Positions 10,537 to 24,093 of a stretch of 64,000 nucleotides of DNA are shown piece by piece. The position numbers and the translations under genes are program-made. Below the pieces are notes generated by a model. It saw only the letters and a list, made by a program, of their open reading frames with translations. It was not told where the DNA came from and searched no databases. Numbering within the stretch: position 1 is the first letter of the stretch; each line of letters opens with the position of its first letter. This stretch comes from Bombyx mori (lineage: Eukaryota > Arthropoda > Insecta > Lepidoptera > Bombycidae): assembly GCF_030269925.1 (NCBI RefSeq), contig NC_085124.1, forward strand, positions 8,060,001 to 8,124,000, given 5' to 3'.

Positions 10537-12054
10537 AATTATTGGTTTGTAAAGAAAAAAAATCAATTTACTTATTAAGACTGTCATAATTTTATATTTG
10601 ACACAAAATTCAACTGTATAGAACCATTTAAAAAAATATGATTGGAACATAGAGTCAAGTAGGTAGTTCTTTGACGATTTTATATATTTAATAGTGCATT
10701 TATAGTACATTTCAAACAAATGTATTATAAACATTAATTAGTACAAAAAGTACAAAAATATTATCATTGTACATTATTATTACGTATATTAAATTAGTTT
10801 TTAATAAAATCGATTTGAACAGCTTTAACTCAACTTATCGCTGTTTTCAAAAACTGTTCAATGGTTTAAAATAGTTTTATTTTATCATTGAATATTGAAA
10901 ACGGGCATCTTGCCTTGACGTAAGCGCGCCTTTTCTGACGCTTAGCAGGAATATTTACTTCTGCCATCGCAGCTACGTTCCAATGCGATATTTAAATTAT
11001 TACAAAATATTCATATTCGAAAGGTTTATTAAGAAGTAAAATTTGTATCGATACTGCAATCGATTAGTTGGGATGCCGACTAATCGATTTCACTACAAAA
11101 CTTTACATGCTTAAATTAATTTAAAACTATGAGGAACAAATATTGTTTTTTAAAACAATTCGTGTAATTTAAATAGTCATTATTGAGAAAGTGCGGCTAC
11201 GATTAAAACGCACGATTCGCTTTCTATGTCAACCGTCAAAAGAAAATAGTAGAAACGAATGTAGGTATTAGTTTAATTATCAACGGCTAGTCACGCAAAC
11301 GTATATATAAATCTTACTAAAAACCGGAATCAGTAGTTCAGAATGTTTAATATTTAATAGCGGTTTCGAATGTTTCTGTATTTAACATACTAATCAAGTA
11401 CTTTCTGTGCACATATTATATGTATTCATTAACGAGTACTTATATTTATTTTTTTGAGTGCACGTGTGTCTGTTTTAATATATTCATGGATATTCATGAA
11501 AATTGTACTGCCTAAAATAATTAACCTAATGCTTTCTACCTCTAAACATTACCGCTCACTCTATTTTTGAACTTCTTTGGATTTTTTAAAGATGTCTCAT
11601 ATCTTTCGTGGGAGATATCTGTAAGATATATCCATTAGTTTTAAAGCAGAACTCCGTGGCCGAACTCGCACCTAAGACTCCGTGTCTTGACTGCATCAAG
11701 TGGTGCGACTGTATCTGGGGTCAAATTCTCGCTGCCTACCTAAAAATTTTAGTAATCAAATATGTACCTAACGACATGTCTTCTCGAACGATTCAACGGT
11801 GAAAAAATATTATCGTATAATAAAAGCAAGCCTCAACAACTTATGAATTGCGTAATTATCTCCATATTGCGAATCCGTGTCGGCAGGCATAAAATCTTCG
11901 TGCACAACAACAGCTGTTGTTACGATAAAAACAACGATCTTGTCTCTTGTTTCATGGAGGGTGGCTGTAATCAGCTAATTAGCCAGGCCAACCAGGGTAG
12001 TCAGAGTTCATTTGCCAAATAATCTATACTTAATATCATAAAGCTGAAGAGTTT
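10537..12054. other. AT-rich DNA, no recognisable feature
   Basis: No coding frame or named repeat seen. Confidence 0.45.
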
Positions 12055-12255
12055 GTTTTATTTGAACGCGCTAATCTCAAAAACTACTGGTTCTATTTGA
12101 AAAATCATTTCAGTGCTCATTTATTGAGGAAGGCTATAGGTTATATAACATCACGCTAATACCAATACAAGCGGAGCACCAATAAAGAATGTTTCAAAAT
12201 CGGGTCATCCCAAAGTAACTATTCCACGCGGACGAAGTCGCAGGCAAAAGCTAGT
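12055..12255 (+). mobile_element. Helitron-like fragment ending CTAGT
   Basis: Contains ctcaaaaactactggttcta and ends cgcggacgaagtcgcaggc followed by aaaagctagt. This is a common lepidopteran non-autonomous repeat end; the left limit is uncertain. Confidence 0.45.
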
Positions 12256-13525
12256 AACTAATAAAATTATAGCAGCTTTCCTTTTTCACTTCGAATTAGG
12301 CGTTTAAAAGTGAATTGGAATAAACAACGAATCTCTGACTAATCTTCTTTAAGCTTTAAAAACCTATGCCAAAAAAAAAGGTTTTATTACAACTTTATAA
12401 AATTTACTACCAAGAAGTGAAACTGATGCTACTACCTAATATGTTGATTTTAACGTTATAAAATCGTTTGTGTTACGCAAACCACCTGAATTCTAGTATC
12501 CCTACTTAACACAGAATTACGTAAACACCGACTTTTGATATGTGCAATTAAATTTGAAGCGTATCCGCCGACCGTTTAATTAGTGTATTCAACAAACGAT
12601 TTATTCAGTAGATGCGAATGATAATTTTGGGCCTTAATTACATTTTATTAGGAGAGGAAATGGTTAATTATGAAATCGGAACACGAGCAGGTACTGCAGT
12701 TTGTTTGAATGGGTATCAACTTTCAAGACCTTTCTGAGGGATCTTCTATGAAATCATAAGATCAGGCCTAGAGGTCGTTCAGCTGTCCAGAGCAAAGACA
12801 GAAATAACAGTTCTCATGAGCTATGACACTTCATTTAGATTTACGTATACAATGAAATTCGACTGAAAATTGTATTCCTCAAATTTGTGTTCCCCGAAGA
12901 AGTGAGTCCCAATTAAATAGCTTTGGACACAGTCCCTTCATTATTTCACTATCAGTTTGCGCCCTGGATGAATACAATTGTGTTTTTGTTCATGGTACCG
13001 CTATCGCTCAAAGCTATAGTTCAAATACGTGTTACAATAAGCCGGTGTTATGTGGCGATTCAGTAAAAACACACCGGTACCTACGACCTTCCGAGCGTAA
13101 CGAGCAACTCAAGGTTACACAGTTAATGCCGGGAGATGACGCGACTGAGATGTCTCATAGATTATTTATCACTTCTATTGATAGTTTTTATACACGTACA
13201 GCAATGTGATACCTAATTTGAGCGAAGCTTAGGTATAAACTTATAGACAAAACAAGCTACATTTTACCTTTAAGGAGCATGATAATTTATTTCCTTTACG
13301 GGAGTATTCCTTTTTTAGTTTTTTCGCCACCTAAATTAGATTTCCTACGAACACAACCGTCTGCTACGGAATGCAGTTCAAATAATTTGAAAATTTTCCT
13401 TCCTACACAACATTGGAAAGACGTCAAATACAACTTCGATAGGATTTTTTTAGCATCAACGTCTCCTTGGATATAGAACGAATTCAGACGTTCCTCTTCG
13501 TATAGTACATTATAAGCCTGCTTTA
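12256..13525. other. No gene; probable very old SINE remnants
   Basis: A strongly diverged Bm1-like tail may lie near 12710-12790 (bcagctgtccag-like end). Nothing else is recognised. Confidence 0.4.
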
Positions 13526-13763
13526 TCAGGTAGATACTCACCGTCCTGCCCATTTCTGGCGCAAAGCAGTAATGTGCTTATTGGAGCCCATAGACATCTA
13601 CAACATAAATGCGCCACCCACCTTGAGATATAAGCTCTAAGGTCTCAAGTATAGTTACGAAGGTAGCCCCATCCTTCAAACCGAAACGCATTACTGCTTC
13701 ACGGCGGAAATAGGCAGGGCGGTGGTACCTACCCGTGCGGACTCACAAGATGTCCTACCACCA
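13526..13763 (-). mobile_element. Bm1-type SINE, inverted-fusion copy
   Basis: A short forward-strand Bm1 piece (about 13526-13565, diverged from the ctgcctatttctgccgtga region) is followed at once by a reverse-strand body from gcccatagacatctacaac to the gtcctaccaccag end. The 3' A-rich tail is absent. Confidence 0.8.
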
Positions 13764-15893
13764 GCGAGTGGGGCCGTTGTACTATAAGCAACTACTACGT
13801 TGAACTAATACTTAAAATTCATGTGTCGAGGTAGCATGTACATTGTAGATATCCTTGGGTTCCGGTAACTTAATACCAGATGGATTGTGAGGTCGTTCAC
13901 CTGTCTGAGTAAATAAAAATTGGGACAGCAGTTATACTGTACAAATATACAATTGAGACTTCAAACAATTGACTAACTAAACTAGGCGACAGCATTCAGA
14001 TGGACTACCATCAACTATCCTATAGTTCCCGGCAAACACCTAAAACTAGATGTGCCGTGAACTCATTCACCTATCATAGCAATAAACAAGAAAAGGCTTA
14101 GCAGCTCCTCGCGAGATTTAACTACACTCCCAGTTACATACATAATTTACGATAGGTTTTGACTTGTAAATTTTTCAATGTATTTTACTGCTATTAAGCC
14201 GTCTTTTATTTACATTCGTAGCTCACTCTCAGGTAATTTGATTACTAATTGTAAGACAGATATCAAATATTCGATTGTCTCTGCCCGTTTCAAATTTACT
14301 CGATTTAATCTTACATAGTATAGAATAATATCTTGTTCATCGAAACATAATCGATTTTCCTCTGCGCCCGTAATGAATAAAATTAACCGTGGCCTTATCG
14401 ATTTTGAGGCATGCAATCGACCTCGAGCTTACATGAATAACAATGCATATTTGAGCCTTACTCCATTTCAATACGCGAAACGATTTTAAATCAATATTCC
14501 ATGTCATTCATTATTAATTAATTAAAAATATTGAGGCACAATTATCAAACAATTTTTAAAATATCGGCATAATAGATAAGAAGCGTAGCTGTGGGAAGCT
14601 GCTTGGTTGTGCCCCTGGCATTTCTTCCTTCCAAAAGTGACAATAATCATTTACCGTCAGCGGCGGGTACTTAGCTCGTCTGGTAGCGTCAACAAAGAAA
14701 TTCTAAGAATTTGGTTTCTATTACACATATTATTATTATTATTTACGGGGCTCTTACCAAAATATTCACATTTTAATAAGTTCTGATATCCCATCTACAC
14801 GTGATCGTGGTGCGAAATATCGGGAACTAATGAAATGTGAAAATCGTTTTAAAATCCCAGTAAATAATTTAAAACAATATGGTTTCTTTATTAAAACAAT
14901 ATGTTTTCTTTTTTGTTAACTGTTTACTTTTATTATCGGCATTCCGCACTCGGTGAGTTATATCTCATTGTGTAAATAAGCCTATCATATTACCAAACAA
15001 ATTGTTTTGAGTGGTCATAAAATAAGGTATTGTTAAAGAGATTTCTGTCTATTCACATACAGCACAATGGATACACGACAGGTCTGTGTTTGTTTGTAAA
15101 CAATGAATTGCAGCCAATAAACACGGAATGCATTCGTCGTGAACAGTTACAACAAGAAGTCTTTTATATAACTTAATCTCGATGTTTTAACAACTTCGAA
15201 CGACCTATTTTATGTTAAACGGTATCTTCAGCGTATATCTATTTAAGATTCTTCTAGATCTTGTAGTCAGTACAACACAGTCTTGTATCAGTAAAACATT
15301 ATAAGTTATATCGGTGTGAGTGTGTGTGTTCCCTATAGACTCCGAAAGGGCCTGGACTGATTTCCATGAAATCTTCAAGAACCCTTCAGGCTGGCTTAGC
15401 GGGACGATCTTGTGAAGTTTGGTAAAGATCGGATCAAACTCAAATAAAAAATCGGCCAGTAAAGCGGACCGGGTTTTACTTGTTTTACCAAGAGTTGAAA
15501 GGCTTAAGCGACATTTTTGCAACTTTCCAGAAGGAGAGCCATTCAAAGTAAAAAATTTGAAAAAAATATCATAACAAAATAACTTCTTCAGCTATTTGAA
15601 TGGGGTAAAATTAATTGAATGTCAATTAAAAACATCAAATTGTTAATAATAATACCAAATAAAACGCACCTTTAATAACAAAGATAAAGGTCGCGTATTA
15701 AGCGAAATATCGCTTAACCCAAAAAGTCTTTCACCCCTCAATATGAAGACTTCCTTTGCAGTTCTGTCGTCGGGTCCTTACGGGATACGGATCGAGCCCC
15801 GGTGGGGTCCCTCTCTGCCCGGACTTGGTCCTCCTGCCTTCTTGGCAGAGGTGATGTTGACGCTGACAGAACAATGATTATGATTAATATTTT
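13764..15893. other. No gene; scattered decayed repeats
   Basis: Diverged forward Bm1 tails lie near 13835-13920 and 13985-14085. A diverged forward LINE 3' end is at about 14590-14700 (gtgcccctggcatttcttcc). A common lepidopteran repeat starting actccgaaagggcctggac lies at about 15330-15550. No coding frame. Confidence 0.5.
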
Positions 15894-16280
15894 GAAGTCG
15901 TCGTGGCCTAACGGTTAGACGTCCGTTGCATTCGTGTTGAGCGATGCACCGGTGTTCGAATCTCAGGCGGGTACCCATTTTTCTAATGAAATACGTACTC
16001 AACAAATGTTCACGATTAATTTCCACGGTGAAGAAAGAACATCGTGTAATAAAAATGAAACTCGCAAAATTATAGTTTGCGTAATTACTGGTGGTAGGAC
16101 CTCTTGTGAGTCCTCTTGTGGAGCCCATAGACATCTACAACGTAAATGGCGCTAAAGGTCTCAGTATAGTCACGACGGCTGCCCCACCCTTAAAATCGAA
16201 ACTTCTTACTGCTTCATGGCAGAAACAGGCAGGGTAGTGGTACCTACCCGTGCGGACCCGCAAGAGGTCCTATCGCCAGT
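15894..16280 (+). mobile_element. Bm1-type SINE with tRNA head, body inverted
   Basis: The tRNA-derived head gaagtcgtcgtggcctaac with a B-box-like ggtgttcgaatct is intact at 15894-15975. The forward body runs to about 16115 (ggtggtaggacctcttgtga). The sequence then flips: 16116-16280 is the reverse-strand body from gagcccatagacatctac to aagaggtcctatcgccagt. Confidence 0.88.
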
Positions 16281-18795
16281 AAATAAAACATGTGGATTCA
16301 CGATTTTTCGAGTCATTCTTACGAAGGGGCAATGCTAATATTATCTGTATGGTTTCAATTTTAGTATATTAGTAGTAGTAGTAGTAGTCTACTTTAATTT
16401 TTAAATTTTAATTTATGGAACTCATTTTAAATGACAGGATCTTGTATGTTTAATTCAAAGAGCCTTTTGAGTTTTCGCCACCAGCGAAAAAATTGACATT
16501 ACATCTATTGTTTTTAATACGAATACATATTGTTGCGCGCTGGAGTTCGGGATAAATAAAATTCTACCGAAGTAAGAATGTGAATGAACCCTGGCATTAG
16601 TATTGCTTCGCAGAATCTATCTGGATCAGAATGGCGAACCACTGAGCAGATCTGGGAGAAACACTTGAAGGCTGTATCTATAATAATGTCAAATCAACAT
16701 TGAGTTCTATTAAATATTCGACCGAGGGCACTTATATTCTACTCACGTTGAAAACACTTCGTGAAATAATCCGGCCAATTACCAACAAAACTTCGGTTAT
16801 GTTTCGTAATTCCACGGAATGTGAACATGATTTATTTTATGTTCAGATAAGGTATGTAGCACACTAAATTACTTCTAATATCTTAAATTATAGTGTGTAA
16901 AATAGTATTAGTATTAACAATTGCATTATAAGACTATTTATAAATAGAACATTAAAAAAATTGTTGATGAAAAGATACAAATTTGTATGGAAAATCATGG
17001 TTAATTTATGATGCTCTAAAATAAATAGCATATAAATAAATAAATATTTATAATTATAAATATTCAAGTGTGTTGTTAATTTACTTTTTTACTAGTTTTT
17101 ATCATTTTTTGATTGCCTGTACTACATGACAAATGATTATTGCTTTTGATTACAGTAAGCTCATTTCCAAACTATAGAAAATCACTTCCCTTTTTATGAA
17201 ATCTATGATGCTAAAATAATTCAAAATATGTAATGTGACACAAAATTCAATTTATGATTAGACTTTGAACTCGTGTCTTGAGGTTAGTAACGTTTGTTTC
17301 AATGGGCCTCGGTAACAAATTACACAGACAACAATATACACATACCAAGAATTCAGAAAGCAAAACAGGTCGGTTTTAAAAATAATAGAAATAGCACAAC
17401 GTAATAATAACGCATGATTCGCGTTTTATGTTTTCTTGTGTGCAGCGTACGTAAGACCGGTTTCGCGAAAAATGTTTGCGAGAGAAAAATTCGTATTTCG
17501 TAAGTTGAAACCTGGTTGTTTTCATAATGACGCACGTGTCAGGGTTGACTGCCCCTTGATATTTTGGAAGCCGTAGCTGTAATTGATGTTGTGTAAATTT
17601 ACCAATCCAGCTGTCTTCGCAAATGGCAAACAATCAATAAATTTTATTTAATTACGTGTTTTGTTTGTCATACAAAAATCACTCTTAGATCGTTTTTATA
17701 ATTAATTATTTTGTTAGACATTAAAATGCATCTGATAATGAACTATAGAACTGAGACGTTCTTTTTAAAGCACCTAGGTCGCATTTTATATTAAATACCA
17801 ACGAGGAAACATCCGGCGAAATTAACACTGAAAATGAACTCCTTGGCTTAGGCACGCGGTTTTCAGTATTTACCGAAATTCATAAAATTTCGAGAATAAA
17901 AACTTTGTACATAATAATAATAATACTCACTAATAATACACTGACTATTTAGTGCATCGTGAAATTAAGAAAACGTAATTTTCATTTTGTTACCTTTACT
18001 TTTTATGTAATTTATTATTAGTAATTCACCTATTTCTAATTTACCTAATTCATATTCAGTATCATTGTTTTATATAAAATTAACTAATAAGGTCAAAGAA
18101 AATCGCGGCAACTTTATAAATTTATTTATAAACCTTAACGGCTACAAAATCTCCGACAACCATAGCGACTCATTTCTTTCGATTCACACAATATCTAAGA
18201 GTTACCTGGCGAATCAATTTCTTTTCGTACAGCTCGGTACAACGCGAACAATCATATAATCAGCACTCAATCTCGTGAACACGACATATTTCTATTAAGC
18301 CCCAAATTTCTAACTTACATTAATCTTACAAACAATATAAACCACAATACAGGAAACTTCATGAGTAATAATGCACGCAAACGGTAATTTCCTGCCCACA
18401 AATAGAATGGTAACATGACATTCTGTTATGGAGTGGAAGTGAATCAAACACGAGGTGATTGATAATACCCGTTCTGTCTGTGATAGTTTAGTTTAATGTC
18501 GACGGGAGGGCTCGACAGACGTGCCACACTAAAAAAATCCCAAAAAATGAATTTTAAAATTACCTTTAAAAAATGTAAAGATCCATTGAAACCGTAAAAC
18601 TTTATTTAAAATCACAATCAATTTCCATCTTTAAACTACGTACGGGTGTTGCGTTCGAATTTATGTGACTATGATAGCTTACTTATCGTAATATATATAG
18701 TTGTTCTCAAAGCCAATCACAAATCACAGCCAATCACAAAATGTGGACTCGTTAGGAATTTTAAACAGCTTAAGCTTTGCTTTAATAAAATCTTA
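16281..18795. other. No gene; a few short repeats
   Basis: A (TAG)n run lies at about 16370-16388 and a reverse fragment of repeat family X at about 16603-16672. The rest is AT-rich and unassigned. Two small overlapping minus-strand frames at 17353-17633 show no convincing coding character. Confidence 0.45.
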
Positions 18796-19176
18796 TCTAA
18801 TATATAAAATTCTCGTGTCACAATGTTAGTTACCATACTCCTCTGAAACGCTTTGACCGATTTTTATGAAATTTCATATGCATGTTCAGTAGGTCTGAGG
18901 CTACTATCTATTTTTCATACCCCTAAGCTATAAGGGTTGTCCACCCCTAAAATTTATTTTTTTATTTTTTGGACAATTTTTTTTTGTTATAATGAGGCAT
19001 TATGTGGTTGAATGTGGTTTTGTTATTTTTATATTCCCTTATCGTTCACAGCGCTACATGTTTCTTTCACTCATTTACCACATCCTTGCATACAATGAGT
19101 TAGTTTTGTTTTTCTACACTAGAAATACCCTAGAAATCTTATATATGGCAAAACAACGTTTGCCGGGTCAGCTAGT
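18796..19176 (+). mobile_element. Helitron-like non-autonomous element
   Basis: Begins TCTAATATATAAAATTCTCG after an A and ends acaacgtttgccgggtcagc then tagt (CTAGT, fits CTRRT). The interior holds the gaccgatttttatgaaattt segment typical of these lepidopteran repeats. No coding capacity for Rep/helicase. Confidence 0.65.
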
Positions 19177-21890
19177 AAATTATAAATACATGATTGTTCT
19201 CTTCGAAGCCCTGCAGCGACGTATAACATCGCAGCTTGACCTTGGCTCAGTCTCACGTACGTCCCAAGGGTTTTATTATGATACACGTTACGGCTAGAAT
19301 TGTTGATGAAGAGATAACATTGTGGTGTAACAGTATAGTAATTGCTTGTAACTGTTTCGATGTACCGTCTCCGTGATTTAAGATACTTGGTTCATAATCT
19401 GTTAAATGTATGTATAGAGATAGATATTAGATAAACAAATATGAACATGATAGACCAATACAATTTAGGTCATAAGTATTCGTGCAATTACTGGTACCGG
19501 TATTCGTTTGTAATAATGCTAACACTTCGATTTCTCGATTTGGGTTGCGGAATTGGCTTTGTTGTCTTTGGCCCCAGTAACTACTTGATCTCAAGTTGGG
19601 ATTAAGCTCTCCTCCACTTTTCTGCCCTTTTTTGTCATGTATTAAAGTAGCCCTACTAATAAGTGAACGTCGATATCCACAAGTATCATTAACGCCTGCC
19701 AATAAACTGTCAATTGGAAAACTAACACTTTCAACCCCGTTTACAAATTGTTTCGCCTTTGTTGTAGACCGCATTGTTACATTGTTCCCGTCCCTAAGAC
19801 AATTCAATTCTATTGCAATTGGAACACATATTATCGGCGTAAACATTGTTAACCTTAGTATTCCGAATGCCGAAAAAATACGAAAACCTTTATTGGTATT
19901 AATTATCTATTTGGGTGGTAAATTTCGAAATAACAATAACAATTTCTGTATTCTCTTTTGATGCGTGATTTTAATTTATCATATTAGCTGTTTATTTTTT
20001 GAACAATTTAGAGGAGGAATTAAAACTGGTTGCCAGAAAGAAATAAAAAAAATTTGATTACATTTATTTTATTTTCAGTTTGATTCCATAAGTCTTCTTA
20101 CTTATCGATGACTTTTTTATTTCGGATGGTTTTATCTTAAGTCTAGTCTCTCAAAATTCCATCGTGTTCTTGATCGTTTCGGGCTTATAATATTTATTTT
20201 GTCTTAAAGTCTTTTTGTTTGTCTAACTGTACATGAGCTTTGATATGGTGTAGCATAGTTTATCACATTTAAACTGTTCCACATTATTCAACATTGTTTT
20301 ACGATAGAAACATTTCGGCAAACGCACGATAACAATTTCATTATTCGGAAAATGTACAGCAAATCTCGCACGTGTAGCTTCGCCCCTCGGGACATAAACA
20401 CATTTAACGGTATTTCTATTAGGCGTTCCGTTAACTTCGCATATTCGCTGTGCCACTTCGATATACATAAACAAAACTTATCAATAGGGTTTCGATTTAA
20501 TCTCTTTCAGGATTAAAATCGATTAAGAAATCAACTATTGATGTTTTATTAGTTGTATGGATTGCTAAAAGGAAATTATGTGCTTATAAAGTGATTGGTG
20601 CCTTGCATCTAATAACAAATTTCTTTTTATTGCTTTCTATATTAACAAAATAAATTAAAAATTAAAATTTAAGGAGAGGGAAATTCAATGCTTGGGCAGA
20701 CTCGGCTGAATTAATGTCGCATTTTTCTCAGGAATGTGACTCTTTAAAGAGTCGCTTCTAGACTTATTTATAATTAGGATTTAAAATAAAAATATTGGAT
20801 AGCTGAAAATTTAAAGAACTATCACATAACCTTGCAGTTAATCCTTCTGAATTTCAAATATAAAAAACGTTCAACAGTACTTCAAACGTGTCGTCTACAT
20901 TGGAATGTGGAGGAGTGGCTCGTAATGCATCACAATATACAAAAACCAGTAGCACAACTTTGCTTGATGTACCAGGACCTTCAGTCAAGCGTATTTACAA
21001 AATTAAGATATTGTAGACATTCATATATTTATGTATTCTAATCAGTTTTATGCATTAGCTTAGAAACAAATATGTAAGTGTTATTAGAAATAATCAATAC
21101 TCTTTTGACACACTAATATTACTATATTTTCCATTTTGGATTTCTGAATTCACGTTGTTTCGCCAGAAAAAAATTGTAATATAAACATATTATGTGCCTA
21201 TTGTAATATTTTTGCTTTTGTATTTATTTCCTGATATAAAAATTCATTGTAGTAGGAAAACTGGTATGAAATAAACACCCAATCCAACGAAATTAGTTCT
21301 TATATTCATCATTTTCAATTACTTGTCCCATTTTATAATTACGAAAATATATTAAAGCCATTCAATTATTTATATAATTAATTACATCCTACGGCGTGTT
21401 CGATGTTTTATTATATTGTAGGCAGTGTTACGTGTGTGTAGCTATTATTTAAGTACTCATCTCTAGCTGTTATTAAAATGCAGGTTTCAAACCTCGTGGT
21501 TGTTTCAAGGTGACGATGTCATGTCATGGGGTCTGTGAAGGTTTCTTTAGTCGGAATAAAGTTCAGAAACAAAATTCAGAGAAAATAACTTAAGTAATAA
21601 TTTATGGTTCCCTAAATATTTTTCCAATTGATATTATCTTACTAAAACCTCTCAATTTACATACATTTATATGTTTTATATTGCTCGAGCTAATTGCTTT
21701 ATTGGTATAGCAGTAGTCACCGACTACAGTCCAACGAAGATCGAGCTCTGTCTCTGGTTGGAGTCAGTGTCATTCAATATAGGGTTCAGCGGTTCATTGT
21801 TTATATTGTTTTCTTTCTTATAATAAAGATAGAATCTTGTGGTGATTTTAGGTACCTTATGCAGAGGTCACCAGTCTCGTCGGACCTTAC
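19177..21890. other. No confirmed gene; two minus-strand frames of note
   Basis: Minus-strand frames at 19427-19846 (139 codons) and 20223-20474 (83 codons) are cysteine-containing and lie outside any repeat I recognise. No similarity is recalled and no splice pair that joins them was confirmed, so they are not called as genes. Confidence 0.35.
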
Positions 21891-22132
21891 ACTGGTGGTA
21901 GGACCTCTTGTGAGTCCGCACGGGTAGGTACCACCGCCCCGCCTATTTCTGCCGTGAAGCAGTAATGCGTTTCGGTTTGAAGGGTGGGGCAGCCGTTGTG
22001 ACTATACTGAGACTTAGAACTATATCTCAAGGTGTGTGGCGCATTTACGTTGTAGATGTCTATGGGCTCCAGTAACCACTTAACACCAGGTGGGCTGGGA
22101 GCTCGTCCACACATCTAAGCAAAAAAAAAAAC
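21891..22132 (+). mobile_element. Bm1-type SINE, 5'-truncated
   Basis: Runs from actggtggtaggacctcttg to gctcgtccacacatctaagc and an A tail. Body well conserved, tRNA head absent. Confidence 0.92.
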
Positions 22133-22177
22133 CTTGCGACGAAGTGTTGGGCGAGTAAACTAACTCATGGACACACA

Positions 22178-22245
22178 CAGCCCACTGAGTTTCTTGCTGG
22201 ATCTACTCAGTCGGTCGCTTATCAGCTTAGGTAGAAAAAAAAACT
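22178..22245 (+). repeat. repeat family X fragment
   Basis: cagcccactgagtttcttgc and a diverged end ttatcagcttaggtagaaaa; internally deleted. Confidence 0.65.
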
Positions 22246-23093
22246 TTTAACGCATAGATCACATTTCATCGGCCAACGAAATTTTCATAAATCTTAACGT
22301 TCGGTAGCGACTTCTCTGTATGTGTGCCTGGTTTCGCTAATGGTCCATAAGCTTGCTTTCGAAGGAATTATATTTAAATGTAATGTTTTGTCTTATATTC
22401 TTTCAAATTATGCATTCAAATGTTACATTAGAGACACTTCATTTAATTTGACCACGCATTCGATTATTACAACCGTAAAATCTGAAGTATCCATCACATC
22501 AGACACAGTTGCGGCAGCAGTTTTTGTCAGTCTTTTTCGGCGTGCCACTAACGAGCTGTTTGTTCACGAATAACACAACCGATGTTTCAGTGCACGCAAC
22601 ACAATCAACTTGTATTAGAAGACGCATTAGAAAAACAGCAGGTTTTGCAACCGACGAAATGAGGTTGAATTTCGCAACTCATAGTCTGATTTGCCGCTTT
22701 TTTTGACGAGGAAAGCTATACGAGTCAGCAAAGTTGTAACTAGAGCTTATAGATGGTGTTGTGAATTCCGCCGTCTTGAGATTTGAGGTTCAAAACTTAT
22801 TTAAGAGTGATCCTACTCTTTAAATCAAAATGCATGATTGCTTCTCTCCTACATATTAGCCAAATTATACTTTCAAACTTATCCTATCACTAGTGTACCT
22901 CTTAGTGAGCCAATTAACCTGTGGCTTGTCGGTGAAGGATTTTTGAGGTATTTGAAATGCCAAGATCAAAGCGCTTTTTTGGTTGAACGTTATAATAAAC
23001 AGAGAAGTAAAATTTCGTTAAAAATCCAAATTTGTATGAAATTCATGAATTAATTTAAATACATTCTGTTCAACCGGTATTATTTTAAAGTTA
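22246..23093. other. No recognisable feature
   Basis: No coding frame or repeat recognised. Confidence 0.4.
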
Positions 23094-23300
23094 GATTCAT
23101 CATCATCATCATCATCATCAACAGCCCACAGTCGTCCACTGCTTTACATAGGCCTCTCCCAATCCACACCACTGAGCCCGGTCTGCTGCTCTCCTCATCC
23201 ACTGCTTGCCGGCCACCGTTCGGACGTCATCGCACCACCTAGCCAGGGGGCTTCCTACGCTACGTCTTCCGCTGCTAATGATTAGATTGCTACTGAGCAA
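23094..23300 (-). mobile_element. RTE-clade LINE 3' end with (ATC)n tail
   Basis: Minus-strand translation of 23118-23300 gives an RTE-type reverse transcriptase C-terminus, with RRSVGSPLARWCDDVRTVAG and a following GEAYVKQWTTVGC. The element ends in a TGA/ATC microsatellite (23098-23120), typical of RTE tails. It is 5'-truncated and inactive. Confidence 0.85.
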
Positions 23301-23847
23301 AATAGTCCTAGTGCCTTAATACTTGTGGGCTTTGCTTAAACCAACACATTTTTTTAACTTAAATTAAGTAAGTATCTGCAACTATTAAAGCTCAGTTTTG
23401 AAAATAATAATTAAGTATATTGAATTTGAATGAAACGAAAGCCTAAGCCTACTTTTAATTTAGTTTAAAATTTAACAATCCAGTTGTGTCTGTTTAATGC
23501 TAACTTCAATGTTTATTACCAATTAAAACTAAAAGTGATTACTTGACCTTGTCGAAGTGAGGCCAAACATGCTATTACTTTTCAACAGATTTGAATAAAA
23601 ATTGAACAAAACTTAGTTACAGCATTTTTTATCAATAGAAATAAAAACAAATTCATGAGTCGAAAATTATTTAATTGACACCATAATAACAGAAAGTTAA
23701 TAGATTGAAATAGGAGGTGATTGGCATAAAAAAAATATTGCGAACTTTTGGTTCATAAAAATTAAATTCTACTTTTAGTATCTACTAAAATTAATAAGAA
23801 GAATCATTTACAAGAAACATGGTGCTTTGAAATTCCGGAAACATTCT
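23301..23847. other. No recognisable feature
   Basis: AT-rich; no coding frame or repeat recognised. Confidence 0.4.
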
Positions 23848-24010
23848 TTTTTTTATTGCCTTTATAGTCAGACGAGCATACGGCCCACTTGATGGTGAAT
23901 GGTTACCGTCGCCCATGGACGTCAGCAATGCCAGGGGTAGAGCCAAGCCGCTGCCTATCTTTAAGTACACTCCACAAGCCTCGTTTGAAGAAGGACATGT
24001 CATTCCCGAA
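23848..24010 (-). mobile_element. 5'-truncated LINE 3' end (same family as copy 1)
   Basis: T run, attgcctttatagtcagacg, agcatacggcccacttgatg and agccaagccgctgcctatc in reverse orientation, then the last RT codons. Confidence 0.88.
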
Positions 24011-24093
24011 AACAACGCCCTCTAATATTGGTAATTAAGTTATCAAATATATATTTATATTACCGTTTTTTAGTTTTACTCGGAGAATAGTTT

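Noticed and set aside
15894..15975. tRNA gene at the Bm1 head
   Set aside because: tRNA-derived promoter region of a SINE; arms are degenerate and the same head recurs with SINE bodies.
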